Source: Symbiodinium sp. CCMP2592
Lineage: Eukaryota; Sar; Dinophyceae; Suessiales; Symbiodiniaceae
DNA length: 64,000 nt
Direction: 5' to 3'
Assembly: GCA_905221615.1 (NCBI GenBank)
Contig: CAJNDT010006019.1
Location: forward strand, 302,501 to 366,500
Both the position numbers and the translations under genes were made by a program. How positions within the stretch are numbered: position 1 is the stretch's first letter; each line of letters starts with the position of its first letter. The notes below the pieces were generated by a model that made no database searches, was not told the DNA's origin, and saw only the letters and a list, made by a program, of their open reading frames with translations. Shown here piece by piece: positions 10,791 to 22,103 of this stretch.

Positions 10791-12239
10791 GAAAGAACCA
10801 AATAAACCGAAGCACTCGTAGTTCAACCATGATCCAAGCCTAGACCTTAGAATCCTCCAAACTCCCGCCACATGTATGTATGTGTAGAAAGCCACGGACC
10901 GAAGGCCTGCAACTAGCAGCTGTCATAGTAGAAGGTTTTTTCGATATGAAACAGTCATGTAACTTAGATAGGTTTACGAAAGAACGTAAACATAATTATT
11001 AATTATTGACGATATAGATCCTGTGTTACCTAGGACTTAATCCGAAAATTATGGTACATTCGTTGTTCTGGAATATGCAGGGTTTTTATCATGGACCGTA
11101 TATGCTGTTTAATTAAACAGATCATTGAGCATATATCGGACCTGACCCGAAGCCAAGCTACGTCAGTTTAAACCGGCGAGCAAGCGTGGAGAACATTAGG
11201 TTTCCTGGGCGAACATGCAAAGCCTTTTTAATATTATGCCCACACCATGCATTGCTACAGACCTCTGGGCCCCCAACCCGGAAACCTGAAATAAAAATGA
11301 GCCAAAACCGATTTGAAGAGCAAGCCGCATGGAGTAGCAAATCAATCAAACAGGCCAGGCAGCTACCAACCCTAGAAGCTGAAATGTCCAGCTCTGTTTG
11401 CCTGGATGCATCGCTCACCGCCTTAAGCCCTGGATTCCCTACCTTTGATTTCAGGGGCTGAATTATTGCGGTTTACCAACCCCCAGCCCGATCCCTCCGT
11501 GCCCGATTCCTGAACCCCGCGGAACCCATCGTCCATGTCCTTAGTACTGTCTGTAGATCCCAATATTGTAACCCGCAATATTCACAAGCACAAACCTCAT
11601 ACCCATGTAAGTTTATCTAGATGTTGTTTACTTTGAGCCCGGCACCCTCTGCTAAACCCTCATATCGCTACGGAGGTTCCGCATCTGTTGCTGGAAGCTG
11701 GCAGCTGGCGCTGGCATACACTTTAAACCCTTGCTAGGTTTGAAGCCTGCACCCTAGACCCTCACATTCGAAACCCTATAAAAGAAATACAGCTATATAG
11801 TAAAGAGAACTAAGGAAACGTGCTTGAAGGAACATGGGTTGGCGCTGGATGTGCATGTGCGTATTTGCATATCTACAATATCTAGCTTCAGGGTATATAT
11901 ATATATATATGTGTTGTTTTATAATGTGTTTCAAGAGGAATATTTGCTCATTGGTTATAGCCATTTCTTTTATGTGTATACTCTAGATTTCTCTGCATAT
12001 TACACTGAACATCCTGCTTATACTATTGCTTGCTGCTATTCTTACAGCCATTATACCACTGGCATATATAGTATTTTATATTTTGTGTATTTGCAATATC
12101 AATTATGATAGCTGTATGCTGTAAACTTGGATAGCGCATGACTATATACTAGCTACTTGCACTTAGTACGCTATTACTACTCCGTATAATACTATATTCC
12201 TGGTATACTATTATACTCGTATACTACTAGGATAACTAC
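10791..12239. other. Intergenic or 3' flank; no gene seen
   Basis: I see no supported gene. The stretch holds a (TA)n run at 11892-11912 and AT-rich sequence after 11,770. Open frames of up to 94 codons lack protein-like composition or overlap the microsatellite. Confidence 0.5.
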
Positions 12240-12254
12240 TAGTACTATACTACG

Positions 12255-12297
<43 letters not shown>

Positions 12298-12373
12298 GGA
12301 CGACGACTACTACTATTACTACGACTACTACTACGACAACAACAACAACTACTACTACTACTACTACTACTAT

Positions 12374-12430
<57 letters not shown>

Positions 12431-12431
12431 A
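12240..12431. repeat. (TAC)n array
   Basis: A trinucleotide TAC/CTA array with ACG and ACA interruptions, giving poly-Ser or poly-Val artefact frames on the minus strand. Confidence 0.95.
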
Positions 12432-12520
12432 AGCCTGGAAGGAAGGACACAAAACAGCACACTGATCACCTTTAATCGAACACACACCTCAACGTGCTGA
12501 GTGTCCTTTCAACCGGCTCC
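12432..12520 (+). repeat. 89-bp conserved island inside (TAC)n, copy 2
   Basis: Second copy of the island at 7383-7471, with the same length and orientation and the same kind of flanking repeat. The terminal 20 bases on each side are unchanged and only the interior differs, so selection or recent transposition preserves the ends. Confidence 0.75.
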
Positions 12521-12575
12521 TACTACTACTACTACTACTACTACTACTATATATTACTACTGCTATTACTATCAC
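12521..12575. repeat. (TAC)n array
   Basis: A short triplet array completing the flank of the 89-bp island. Confidence 0.85.
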
Positions 12576-12769
12576 TAGGACCTATAGACTGCTGCTTTTC
12601 TAGGACTTCGACAACAAGGGTGACTACCCTTGCCATAAATATTTAGATGTATGTAGAAACAGCTATATTCGATTTATATACGAAGTAAGTAAACTCGAAT
12701 AGTAGCAATCATCTACCACCATAATGTGGATGCAAATTTAATTCGCTGGGAATTCTTACAGTTCATCGT

Positions 12770-13220
12770 CGGCAGGTTCCATGATTTGTTGGGTATCCTT
12801 GTTCCCGGATGTTGTGGCTTCCCAAATTTCCCGGTTCCTGGATTTCTCTTGGATGCCTGTTCCCAAATTTGCTGGCTTCCTGTCTCCCGGCTACCTGCCA
12901 GGCCGGAATTCCCGGTTTCCCGGTTGCTACCTGACCTTTTCCAGAATGTGGTGGTTTCCCGGTTTCCCGGATTCCCGGTTTCCCGGTTTCCCGGTTTCCC
13001 GGTTCCCGGCCCTCTTCCCTGATTCTTGGTTTCAGGAAAAGGGCAGGAATTTCCAGGATTTTCCCTAGATTTTCCTTGCAATGGTTTCCTTGTGGATTTC
13101 CCTGCTGCAGGAAATTCCCGGATTATCCTGGATTTATCTTGGCCATGTGATTTCCCGTCTGTTTCCCGTCTGTTGTTTCCGGAAGACCTTTGGCCAGGAA
13201 ATTCTTGTTTCCCGGATGGC
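12770..13220. repeat. CCCGG(T/A)TT minisatellite
   Basis: About 450 bp of degenerate units built on TTTCCCGG and ATTCCCGG words. The densest part is 12955-13010, where CCCGGTTT recurs every 8-16 bp. The minus-strand frame reads as repeated Asn-Arg-Glu-Thr-Gly and is an artefact. Related short patches lie at 770-850 and 15742-15780, so the family is dispersed. Confidence 0.8.
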
Positions 13221-13278
13221 AAAAGTAGCAAAGCCTTAGTATAAGTACATATAAGCATAGGAGTACTGGTAATTCCTA

Positions 13279-13298
13279 GAAATAGTAAGTAGTAGTAA

Positions 13299-13331
<33 letters not shown>

Positions 13332-13345
13332 CAACAATAGTAGTA
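13279..13345. repeat. (TAG)n array, inverted relative to (TAC)n
   Basis: A pure TAG/GTA run: the reverse complement of the (TAC)n arrays at 12240-12575 and 13974-14205. Confidence 0.95.
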
Positions 13346-13973
13346 GCAGTGGTGATATACTAGTAGTATAGTAGTAAATATTAGTAGTATAATACACTAA
13401 TATACTAATATATAGCGCAATTCTTATAACATAGTGTAGTATTTGACCCGGTATAATCTAGTATAGTTCAATATATTCAATATACAATCTAATTTAATAT
13501 AGTATTATATATGTAAAAATACAGATGGGTATCGTCTCAAAAAAATAGATCCTCACACATACATATATACATATATATATATATATGTTAGCACTATATA
13601 CTATATTGTATTTTAGTATTTTATGTTATTGTATTACTATATTAATATATTACTATATTATTAGATTACCATATTACGATATCATAATTTACTCTATTAT
13701 ACTGTATTGCATTTTTATTTATATCGATATATATTACTTTATATTATGTATATTACTATATTACCATATGATTATATTACTATATTTCAATATTACTATA
13801 TTCCTAAAAAGTTTATATTACTACATTCTTACATTCCTATAATTCTTTATAACTGTAAAACTTTTAAATATGTTTTTCATTATTTTTATTATCTCGCTCC
13901 AAAACGATAGTCCTACATTTTTTCTACTATAAACATATATAACCATGTTATTATTACTATACCACCGCTATTA
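13346..13973. other. AT-rich block without gene
   Basis: About 0.6 kb of strongly AT-rich sequence with TATTACTATATT-type words and a short (TA)n run at 13565-13587. Open frames here are Tyr/Ile/Leu-only artefacts. Confidence 0.7.
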
Positions 13974-13976
13974 TTG

Positions 13977-14013
<37 letters not shown>

Positions 14014-14056
14014 GACTGCGACTACTACTACTACTACTACAACTACAACTACAACA

Positions 14057-14105
<49 letters not shown>

Positions 14106-14106
14106 G

Positions 14107-14187
<81 letters not shown>

Positions 14188-14205
14188 AACATACTACTAC
14201 TACAG
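13974..14205. repeat. (TAC)n array
   Basis: About 230 bp of TAC/CTA triplets with rare interruptions, followed after a 60-bp gap by a mixed (CTGCTA)n tract to about 14430. Confidence 0.95.
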
Positions 14206-14257
14206 CTCTTACTACTGCTATTATATACTATATACTATACTTCTACGAAATAATGAA

Positions 14258-14432
14258 TGAATTATTAGTATTGCTGCTACTGCTACGAATAGTACTATTC
14301 TTGCTACTGCTACTGCTACTGCTGCTACTACTACTACTGCTACTACTCCTCCTACTCTTGCTGTTGCTATATTATATAAGTGCTTTTTTTTATTACGCTG
14401 CTGCTGCTGCTACTGCTACTTCTTCTTCGTTG
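14258..14432. repeat. (CTGCTA)n mixed triplet tract
   Basis: A degenerate CTG/CTA/TTA triplet tract ending in GCTGCTGCTGCTACTG just before the 273-bp repeats. Confidence 0.8.
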
Positions 14433-14477
14433 TAATTGTAGCAACACGTCCGGACCAGATGTACACGACAGGGAAAC

Positions 14478-15301
14478 GAACTGCAGCTGGCCTCGATCAC
14501 ATGAGGCATGTGTTCTAAGCCCGATTCTTATCATTCGGTGCTCGAACACCTAGGGCGGCTGATGAGTTTCCCTACAATATCATGGTCAGATTGCCAGGGG
14601 GTCCGGGAATCTGGGCCTAGAGGATGGTCCTGGTGTTAATGGCCACTCCTCACCTGGCACAGGCCAAACATTGATTGAACACCCTCGGATCGACTGACCA
14701 ATTCTGACGTCTAGGACGACGGACGACCAGATTTAGACCATGTGGGAAGCGAACTGCAGCTGGCCTCGATCACATGAGGCATGTGTTCTAAGCCCGATTC
14801 TTATCATTCGGTGCTCGAACACCTAGGGCGGCTGATGAGTTTCCCTACAATATCATGGTCAGATTGCCAGGGGGTCCGGGAATCTGGGCCTAGAGGATGG
14901 TCCTGGTGTTAATGGCCACTCCTCACCTGGCACAGGCCAGACATTGATTAAACACGCTGGGGTCGACTGACCAATTCTGACGTCTAGGACGGCGACGACC
15001 AGATTTATACCATGTGGGAGGTGAACTGCAGCTGGCCTCGATCACATGAGGCATGTGTTCTAAGCCCGATTCCTATCATTCGGTGCTCGAACACCTAGGG
15101 CGGCTGATGAGTTTCCCTACAATATCATGGTCAGATTGCCAGGGGGTCCGGGAATCTGGGCCTAGAGGATGGTCCTGGTGTTAATGGCCACTCCTCGCCT
15201 GGCACAGGCCTGACATATACATATGTGTATATATATATATGTATACATGGTCTTGGACTGACCATATACAACGACGACCAGATCAAGACCACGTGGGAAG
15301 C
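14478..15301. repeat. Three tandem copies of a 273-bp unit
   Basis: The word GAACTGCAGCTGGCC recurs at 14478, 14751 and 15023, and GAACTGCA again at 15302, giving periods of 273, 272 and 279. Units 1 and 2 are nearly identical. Unit 3 carries a (TA)n insertion near 15215-15245. Each unit contains the near-palindrome CACATGAGGCATGTG. No open frame spans a unit, so this is probably a satellite or the core of a non-coding array. Confidence 0.9.
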
Positions 15302-15346
15302 GAACTGCAACAGGTAGCTATTTTCTAAGTTAGTAGAGTATAGTAT

Positions 15347-15350
15347 ACTG

Positions 15351-15426
<76 letters not shown>

Positions 15427-15460
15427 TAGTAGTAGTAGTAGTAGTATAGTAGTATAATAG
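15347..15460. repeat. (TAG)n array
   Basis: About 110 bp of TAG triplets, inverted relative to the (TAC)n array at 13974-14205. Confidence 0.95.
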
Positions 15461-16029
15461 TATGCAGTGGCAGAATTAAGTAGTAGTGCTGGTCGTAGTT
15501 TTTTATATACGAAGCAGCATATAGTAGCAGTAGCAGCAGTAGTTACGACTATATTAAACTGTACTTATGTATATACATATAGTGTATGTACGTGTTTATT
15601 GTGCCATTATTTTCATTAGGAAATATATTGTACATTGCATGACACATATCATTGATCATCGTGCGCGATGTGGAAACACAGCATGATAATGCTCATGATA
15701 CAAACGTTGTCTGTTTCGCACGATGCATGTGTTCCAGCAGAGACCCCACCGGGAAAGCCCGGGAATTCCCGGGAAGAAAAGTCCATGTGCATGAAAAGTC
15801 TGTTTGATCATATTATGCTCTGTTTTAAGTGCGCTAAACGTATGACCACACTTTATAAGGTCACCAGGTTCTCCAGGTTCAACGTAGCGTGAACACCTTC
15901 TGCCGCGAAGGCAAGGCCTTCCTCACCATTGTAGATGCGACCATTAGCATTGCACTGCACGAGCTTGACGGCAACTAACTGGTGCTCCCTGATGCTCCAT
16001 GCCCGACATGTGCTGCCAAGTGGCAAAAG
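15461..16029. other. Unassigned sequence
   Basis: A mixed stretch with a CCCGGGAATTCCCGGG-like palindromic patch at 15758-15775. No gene is supported. Confidence 0.4.
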
Positions 16030-17600
16030 TTCGAGTCGTCGAGCAGCGCTTGCTGTGTAGTCTTACTTCTATCTCATGTGTAGTGGTTGCTGTGTGGTTG
16101 TGCCCCTATCCTATTCGTAGCGCTTGCTGTGTGGTCTTGCTTCCATCTCATGCGCGGCGGTTGGTGTGTGGCACTGCCTGCTTCCTTTTCGCAGCGCTTG
16201 CTGCGTAGTCTTGCTTCTATCTCTTTCCACACAGCTGTTGCCGTGTGGCGTTGCCCCGTTCTTATTTGCAGCGCTTGCTGTGTGGTCTTGATTCTATCAC
16301 CTGCGCAGTGGTTTGCGGTGTGGCACTGCCCCTATCCTTCTCGCAGCGCTTGCTGTGTGGTTTTTCCTTCTATCTCATGTGCAGCTTTTGCTGTGCGGCA
16401 ATGCCCTTATTCTACCTGCAGCGCTTGCTGTGTGGTCTTGCCTCTAACTCACGTGCAATGGTTGCTGTGTGGCATTGCCCCTATCCTTTTCGAAACGCTT
16501 GCTCTGTAGTCTGGCTACTATCTAATGTGCAGCGGCTGCTGTGTGGCATTGCCCATAGCCTATTTGCAGCGCTTGCGGTGTGTTCTTGCTGCTGTATCAT
16601 GTGCCGCGGCTGCTGTGTGGCATTGCCCCTTTCCTATCCGTAGCGCTTGCTGTGTGGTTTTGCTTCTATCTCACGTGCAGCGGTTGCTGTGTGGCATTGC
16701 CCCTTTCTTTTTTGCAGCGCTTGCTGTGTGGTCGTGCTTCTGACGCATGTGCAGCGGTTGCTGTGTGGCATTGCCCCTTTTGTTTTCGCAGCGCTTGCTG
16801 TGTGGTCCTGCTTCTTCTCATGCAGCGTTTGTGTTGTCTTGTTTCTGTCTCTTTTCACACAGCTCTGTGTGGTCTTGCCGGATCTTGCTTCTTTCTCATG
16901 CGCAGCGGTTGCGGTGTGGCACTGCCCCTTTCCTTCTCGCCACGGTTGCTGGGTGGTCTTGCTTTTTCCCAAGTGCAGCGGTTGCTGTGTGGCATCGCCC
17001 CTTTTCTTTTCGCAGCTCTTGCTGTGTTGTCTTGATTGAAACTCATGTGCAGCGGTTGCTGTGTGGCATTGCCCCTATCCTACTCGCACGCTTGCCTTGC
17101 TGTGTGGCCTTGCCTCCAACTCAGGAGCGATGGTTGCTGTGTGGCATTGCCCCTATCCTTTTCGCAAGGCTAGCTCTGTGGTCTGGCTTCCATCTCATGT
17201 GCAGCGGCTGCTGTGTGGCTCTGCCCCTATCCTATTTGCAATGCTTCCTGTGTGGTCTTGCTTCTATCTCATCTGCCGCGGTTGCCGTGCGGCATTGCCC
17301 CTTTCCTCTTCGCAGCGCTTGCGGTGTGGTCTTGCTTCTATCTTATGTGCAGAGGTTACTGTGTGGTCTTGCTTCTTTCTCATGTGCAGCGGTTGTTGTG
17401 CCACATTTCCCCTTTCTTTTTTGCAGCGCTTACTGTGTGGTCTTGCTTCTTTCTTATGTGCAGCGGTTGCTGAGTGGCATTGCCTCTATATCCTATTTGC
17501 AACGCTTGCTGTGTGGCCCTGCTTCTTTCTCAAGTAAAGCGGTTGCTGTGTGGTATTGCCTTTTCCCATTTTGGAGTGCTTGCTGTTTGGTGTTGCTATT
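16030..17600. repeat. 75-bp minisatellite, about 20 copies
   Basis: AGCGCTTG words recur at 16045, 16119, 16193, 16270, 16345 and 16420, giving a period of 74-77. Each unit is made of two related halves of about 37 bp, one with GCTTGCTGTGTGG and one with GGTTGCTGTGTGG. Because the period is near 25 codons and stops are few, frames up to 320 codons appear on the plus strand as Cys/Val/Leu repeats. They drift between frames at indels and lack a fixed start, so I treat them as non-coding. Confidence 0.9.
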
Positions 17601-18853
17601 ACAGCAGTGCCGAGCAGCCAGGGCGATTCAACATTCGCATGTGAAGACGTGCCCATCCGCAGCCATTTCCTTACGATGTTGGGACACCTGTGATTTCTCT
17701 CTAATTTGAATAGTTTGATGAAGGTGGGTCGATTATGTGAATTGCGTCCTGTAGCCCTCGAGCTTCCAATATGTAAGTTTGCCAGCCTGGCTGGTACAAG
17801 TCTCCGGTTGCCCAGTCTTAGCTGGTGTTGGAGTCGGACTCACCCAAACAGACATGCAGCCTGAATAGCCGGATCTCTTATTCCTAACCGCGGCGGCCAC
17901 TGCGGCCTATTCGTGGTTTTGCGTCCTATGACGAGGCCCCGAAGCGGTCAGGCTGGTGCACATCACTCTGATTCAGGAAGGTTGCTTGGTAAGATCTCGA
18001 AGGTCAGAGGATAACAGTCCAGCGTCCATTACTCTTCTGCTGCTTCCGAGCGTTGTAAGCTTCTCTGGTGATACGTCGCAGTAAGGAAGTGCCGGCATTC
18101 TCCGTGGGAAAATTCGATGACCTATAGACGGACAGTGCTAGTCAATGCAGCCCTGTCACCCATGGTAGGAGTGGAAGTTCAAGAAGTTTTTCGACCTGTA
18201 GCCGCCGGTACCCACTGCGGGCATCGCTTCAGCGGCCCTGAAGACCATCTCCGTTGAGCGGCAGTATTGTTAGTGCCGTTTTTGGGTTAGTGGTTGGGTG
18301 CTTGTGATTGGTTGCTTTCTCTGTCTAGAGTTCGGATGGAGGCTGGCCAAGTCTGACAGTTGAGTGGAGGGCACCCACCTGCCACCGCCTGCAGGGCGGT
18401 TGTAGTTCAGTTGCTCCTCCCACCAGTGTTTGCGGGGCATCCAGCTATTTGCAATTTGCAGAGTCCGGGACTTGTTTGCTGGTTAGCTGTTTGGAGGGCA
18501 ATTGCGGCTTGGCCCACCCAAGCTGGGAGGGCCTCCATACGCCCTTTTCATGTAGAGCTTGTAGGTCGGCAACTTGTTCAACCGGAGTCGTTTGAAGGGC
18601 ATTCTTTTGCTCACTGCCTGCAAGGTGTTACAGGTGGTATTTGGGGCTGTTCCTTGTTCGAGCTGGCAGGAATCCATCTTTTTCAGCTGCCCGCAGTATA
18701 GATGTCCTTGTTGCCTGTTCGTCAAGTAGTTCTCGCATACATTCAACTCCTAGCAGCCAGCGGCGTGTGACGGTTGGCAGCAGAGTTGGTACTTATCCAG
18801 CCGCATAACGAATGCAGGATTTGAGGTTTGGTTGCCAGTTCCAGGTTTACTTT
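17601..18853. other. Unique sequence, no gene recognised
   Basis: About 1.25 kb between the minisatellite and the retrotransposon. Composition is balanced, but no frame above about 110 codons has recognisable features and no splice pattern stands out. Confidence 0.4.
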
Positions 18854-19309
18854 TGCGTGGGGATTTGATCTCGATTATGTTGCTGCTCTCCCCACCAGAG
18901 CTGTAATGAATATAGGTGTGGCTGGCTTGCACTCTCCACAGACTGGGACCCTGTCTCTCTCACACTTCCACACGTGCAATCCTATGCAGGCAGAACCGGC
19001 GGCCGTTCCTTTTGCACTCGCTGCCGGCGGCGGTTCGTCTGTGCACGGGATAGCTCTGATTGCTCAGGATAGAAGACACATATAGCACTTAGCTATGGGC
19101 ATTGACTTGAGCCAAACGTTGCGTGGGCGGTCACATAGAAAGGTAAGGAGATGAGCACGGCTTACTCCTAGAGTCGAGGGACGCGTAGCGTGCCCCCTTA
19201 GAGTCGAGGGACGCGTAGCGTGCCCCCTTCTCTTGCACTTTACACGGTCTTGCTCACAGCTCTTATAGTGACACCTTAGAACTTGACAAGGCATCGCAGT
19301 CCGTTCGCA
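18854..19309 (-). repeat. 3' LTR (456 bp)
   Basis: Matches the right LTR along its full length and starts and ends at the same bases (TGCG...CGCA on the plus strand). Differences include a tandem duplication of about 31 bp around 19168-19230 (CGAGGGACGCGTAGCG appears twice) and several small indels. A CACTATAAGAG stretch, TATA-like in the element's sense, lies about 45 bp inside the outer 5' edge of the element-sense LTR. Confidence 0.93.
19106..19116 (-). promoter_or_regulatory. Spliced-leader-like motif in 3' LTR
   Basis: On the element's sense strand the LTR reads TTTGGCTCAAG, identical to the last 11 nt of the dinoflagellate spliced leader, followed by TCAATGCCC. It may be a relic of a trans-spliced transcript that was reverse transcribed, or coincidence. 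Confidence 0.4.
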
Positions 19310-19318
19310 CCCCCCATG
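19310..19318 (-). promoter_or_regulatory. Polypurine tract
   Basis: On the sense strand ATGGGGGG abuts the TG that starts the 3' LTR, the normal place for the plus-strand primer of an LTR element. Confidence 0.7.
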
Positions 19319-19561
19319 AGTTGCGTCTCCGACGCTGCTCACCCGGAAGATGGCACGATAGGACAACAGAAAATGTTCCGCCGCAACGTTGACATTGAAA
19401 ATCAGAGCTTTGCATCCCAATTAGAAACGTTGTGACACTCATCTACGTCAGTAACGATCCCCTGAAATGGCAAACGAATCAGGCGTCACCGAAGAAAGAA
19501 GCATTCGCGATGGCATTCCACGGGCGAAGCTCAGAGGTCACAAACTGAAAGATGATGTGGT
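19319..19561 (-). other. 3' untranslated region of the element
   Basis: About 240 bp between the last stop and the polypurine tract. No further frame or motif is seen. Confidence 0.6.
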
Positions 19562-22103
19562 TCAAGCATTGTCTCGCCACCATCTTCGCGTTGACGTAGG
19601 ATCGCGGTCCCAGGGCCGGAGGTTCTCCTCTGGATACGGGTCCCTTTGCTTTCCTTTGTCCTTGCCTTTGTTTCGGCCCTTACTGGCAATGTAGTCATGG
19701 TAGGTGTTGGTGTTCCAGCCTCCATGCTGCTCATTTCCGGTTCTCTCACGCCCTTTTGAAGGTCCCTTGGCCGAAGAAGCGCTTGCACGTTCCTCCGCAG
19801 TGACAGGCGTGTCCATGATGGAAGTAGTAGCTGGAGGGAGATAGTCAGCGGCCGAGATGTGATGTAGGGCTTCAATCTGTCCATGAAATGCGCAGGCATT
19901 TGCACATTGTGGTCCACCAGCAATCCAATGGTCTGGACTGAATGATCGGCATGAGTCAGCAGGATACCGACGGGGTCGATGTACAGGAAGTCCACCGGTC
20001 CAGTTGGCGTTGGTCGTAGCACTGAGAATTGTTGGTGTCCTGTCACCATCGGAATCACCTCGCACAGGACGTTCAGGCAACAGAAGTGCATAGCCTTCAC
20101 ATCTTCATCCCTGTTGCTCTTCAAGTACGTAGTAGGGTTGAAGTTGTCCCTGCCGATTCCCATCATGTTGGCTCCCCGTGTAAGCAACGAAAGCATCTGA
20201 TTCGTCCGGAAGCGCTTCAAAGTGTAAGTCCCGTTGGGATCGTACTGCTTGAGGTTCTCAGGCTCCTTGGCAAAGCGAATGATCTCCTCGTCAGTCACAT
20301 CCCTGCTCACACCCGTCTCTCTGTCCACTACAGCCAAAGATCCCCACTTTCCGAGCACATCATAGCGTTGGCCAAGTGCGAAATTCTCCCTCATCTGGAA
20401 CAACGGCATAGTCGCCCACTTCGCGAATCCTGACCAAGCCTTGTAGATGGTTCTGCACACCACGAATGCCATATACGAAAGAGCGGCCATGTTGGCGTCA
20501 ATGCAATGGGCATTTCGCTTTCCTGGGTAGTAGGATGGCTGCATGGCGGTACGTGCGAGTTGTAGTTCAGGATCGATGTTCAAAGACTGGCCGGCGATGA
20601 GGACGGGACGTCGTTCCTGTGCAACTGCATCTGGTACTGCGTCATCAAAGTCCTCTCCTGGCTCTGTGTCCATTTCTTCATCAGGTTCCTGTTCTGGATC
20701 GTCCTCCGCGACGACAGATGGTTCTGGGATTTCCTCAGGTTCCGCAACGGTCTCTGTCTCCATGGCTTCCTGCTCCTCGACGGTCGCCTCAGGCACTGCT
20801 GCTGCCGCGGCTTCCATTGTCTGAGCAATGAAGTCACTGGGGATCTCCGTAGGAGTCTCCCGTTGTGGAGTACCTTGGTAGTATCCGCAAGAAACGAATT
20901 GTGACCAGCAGGACGTGCATCGGGAGAAGCATGCTGGAACGATGTTGTAGCATGCCGGGCACACCCTCATTCTCCTTCCATCCTCGTCTCTGCGTAGGTC
21001 TTCGGGTCGCCAATTCTTGATGACAAACTTGATCCCTTTGTCCATGTAGTGATGCCGAACCGTGTTCTCCCTGTGGGACTCCAGGACAGTCGTAAGGTCT
21101 CGAATGATCTGCTCCTTGCTGGTGTCGTGGGGTCCAGGAGGCATCTCGCAAAGCAATTCCATGATCTTGCTTGGTGTTCGGTATCTCTCGAACTCAGGGA
21201 GCAAAGGTGATGCATTGTAGTCCAACACCATCTCTTTCTCCAACCGTTCATCGTAGATCTTTTCCACCAGAGCGAAAGAGTGTGTATCTTGAGGATTCGG
21301 GACGCAAAACCATACCTCCTTGACGAACTGGAACGGTATCGTTCGGCCAACGATGATGATGCCGCTGTCTGTGATACGTCCATCTTCTCGTGCAAGGTCC
21401 TGCGAAGGGACATGGAGGACCGCCAGCGGCATGTGCTTGGCTTGTGGTCCATGTACCCGCATCTTGGTCGTCGCATTCCGGTGATCGAACGGTGCGAATA
21501 CCCCCCAATAGCTGTGGAGTCTGCCGCCTTGGTTGCCTCGAAATTGGCGCCTATGGTCGAAGTCCCCGTCGGGGTCCTCCGAACCAGGCATGATGCCTTG
21601 CGTGACAATGGAATCCAAGTTGCGGCATGCCGTAGCGTGGAACGCGCCTCCAAGACGTTGCAAGAGGGTCATAGATGGAGATATTGCGAACCTGTTCTTG
21701 TCCAACTGAAGCAAATTGTTCTGGGGATCGGAGTGCGCAGAGTGACCACTCGTAGCCCGAACTGCCCATGGCTTCACCCAGCCGTTGCAAACGTTCAGGT
21801 ACCTCTGGCTGTGCCGGCAACGATCATTGTTCTGGATCTCTGTGATCTGGTCAGGAATCGATACCAACATGTTCGAGCCTGCGGATCCAAGAGTCTCCGT
21901 GCCGGGGTCCTTCACTCTCACTCCCAGGAACTGCAGCCGAATCTTGGCCTTGTGGCGTCTCGTGGCTGCGAGCATGTTCCCTTGGAACAATAGCTGGAGT
22001 CTTTCATTGTACACTCTCTTCCTCTGTTGATCATCGGTCCTTGAGACCGCTTCGGTGATGCGTCTGCTGTCATGGGTCCATAGTTGCTCATGCCTCACCA
22101 AAT
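19562..22103 (-). CDS. Second polyprotein, part B: Tpt1/KptA-like RNA 2'-phosphotransferase domain
   Basis: Continues part A in the next frame. Numbering from 22119: TEAVSRTDDQQRKRV at about 25-40 (family: I..V..dDKQRF), RATSGHS near 120 (family: iRA.QGHS), FHATACRNLDSI near 159 (family HGT, here His-Ala-Thr), GRLHSYW with a downstream KMR near 195-215, and GRTIPFQFVKEVWF near 258. Together with LRH at the end of part A, counterparts of the family's Arg-His-Arg-Arg active set are visible. Known members move the 2'-phosphate of spliced tRNA to NAD+. A CPAC...CTSCW zinc ribbon follows at 387-405, then a Glu/Pro acidic linker (420-520) and an unknown C-terminal region. A further single-base break near 19867 leads into a basic KGRNKGKDKGKQRD tail that stops at 19562. 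Confidence 0.72.

Noticed and set aside
12713-13258. 181-codon Asn/Arg/Glu/Thr/Gly-rich frame
   Set aside because: It is the reverse reading of the CCCGG minisatellite.
6797-14435. Poly-Leu, poly-Ser, poly-Val and poly-Tyr proteins
   Set aside because: All lie in triplet microsatellites and have no sequence outside them.
16747-17709. 320-codon Cys/Val/Leu-rich open frame
   Set aside because: It is a by-product of a 75-bp tandem repeat; the same text appears in other frames at other places and the minus strand is open too.
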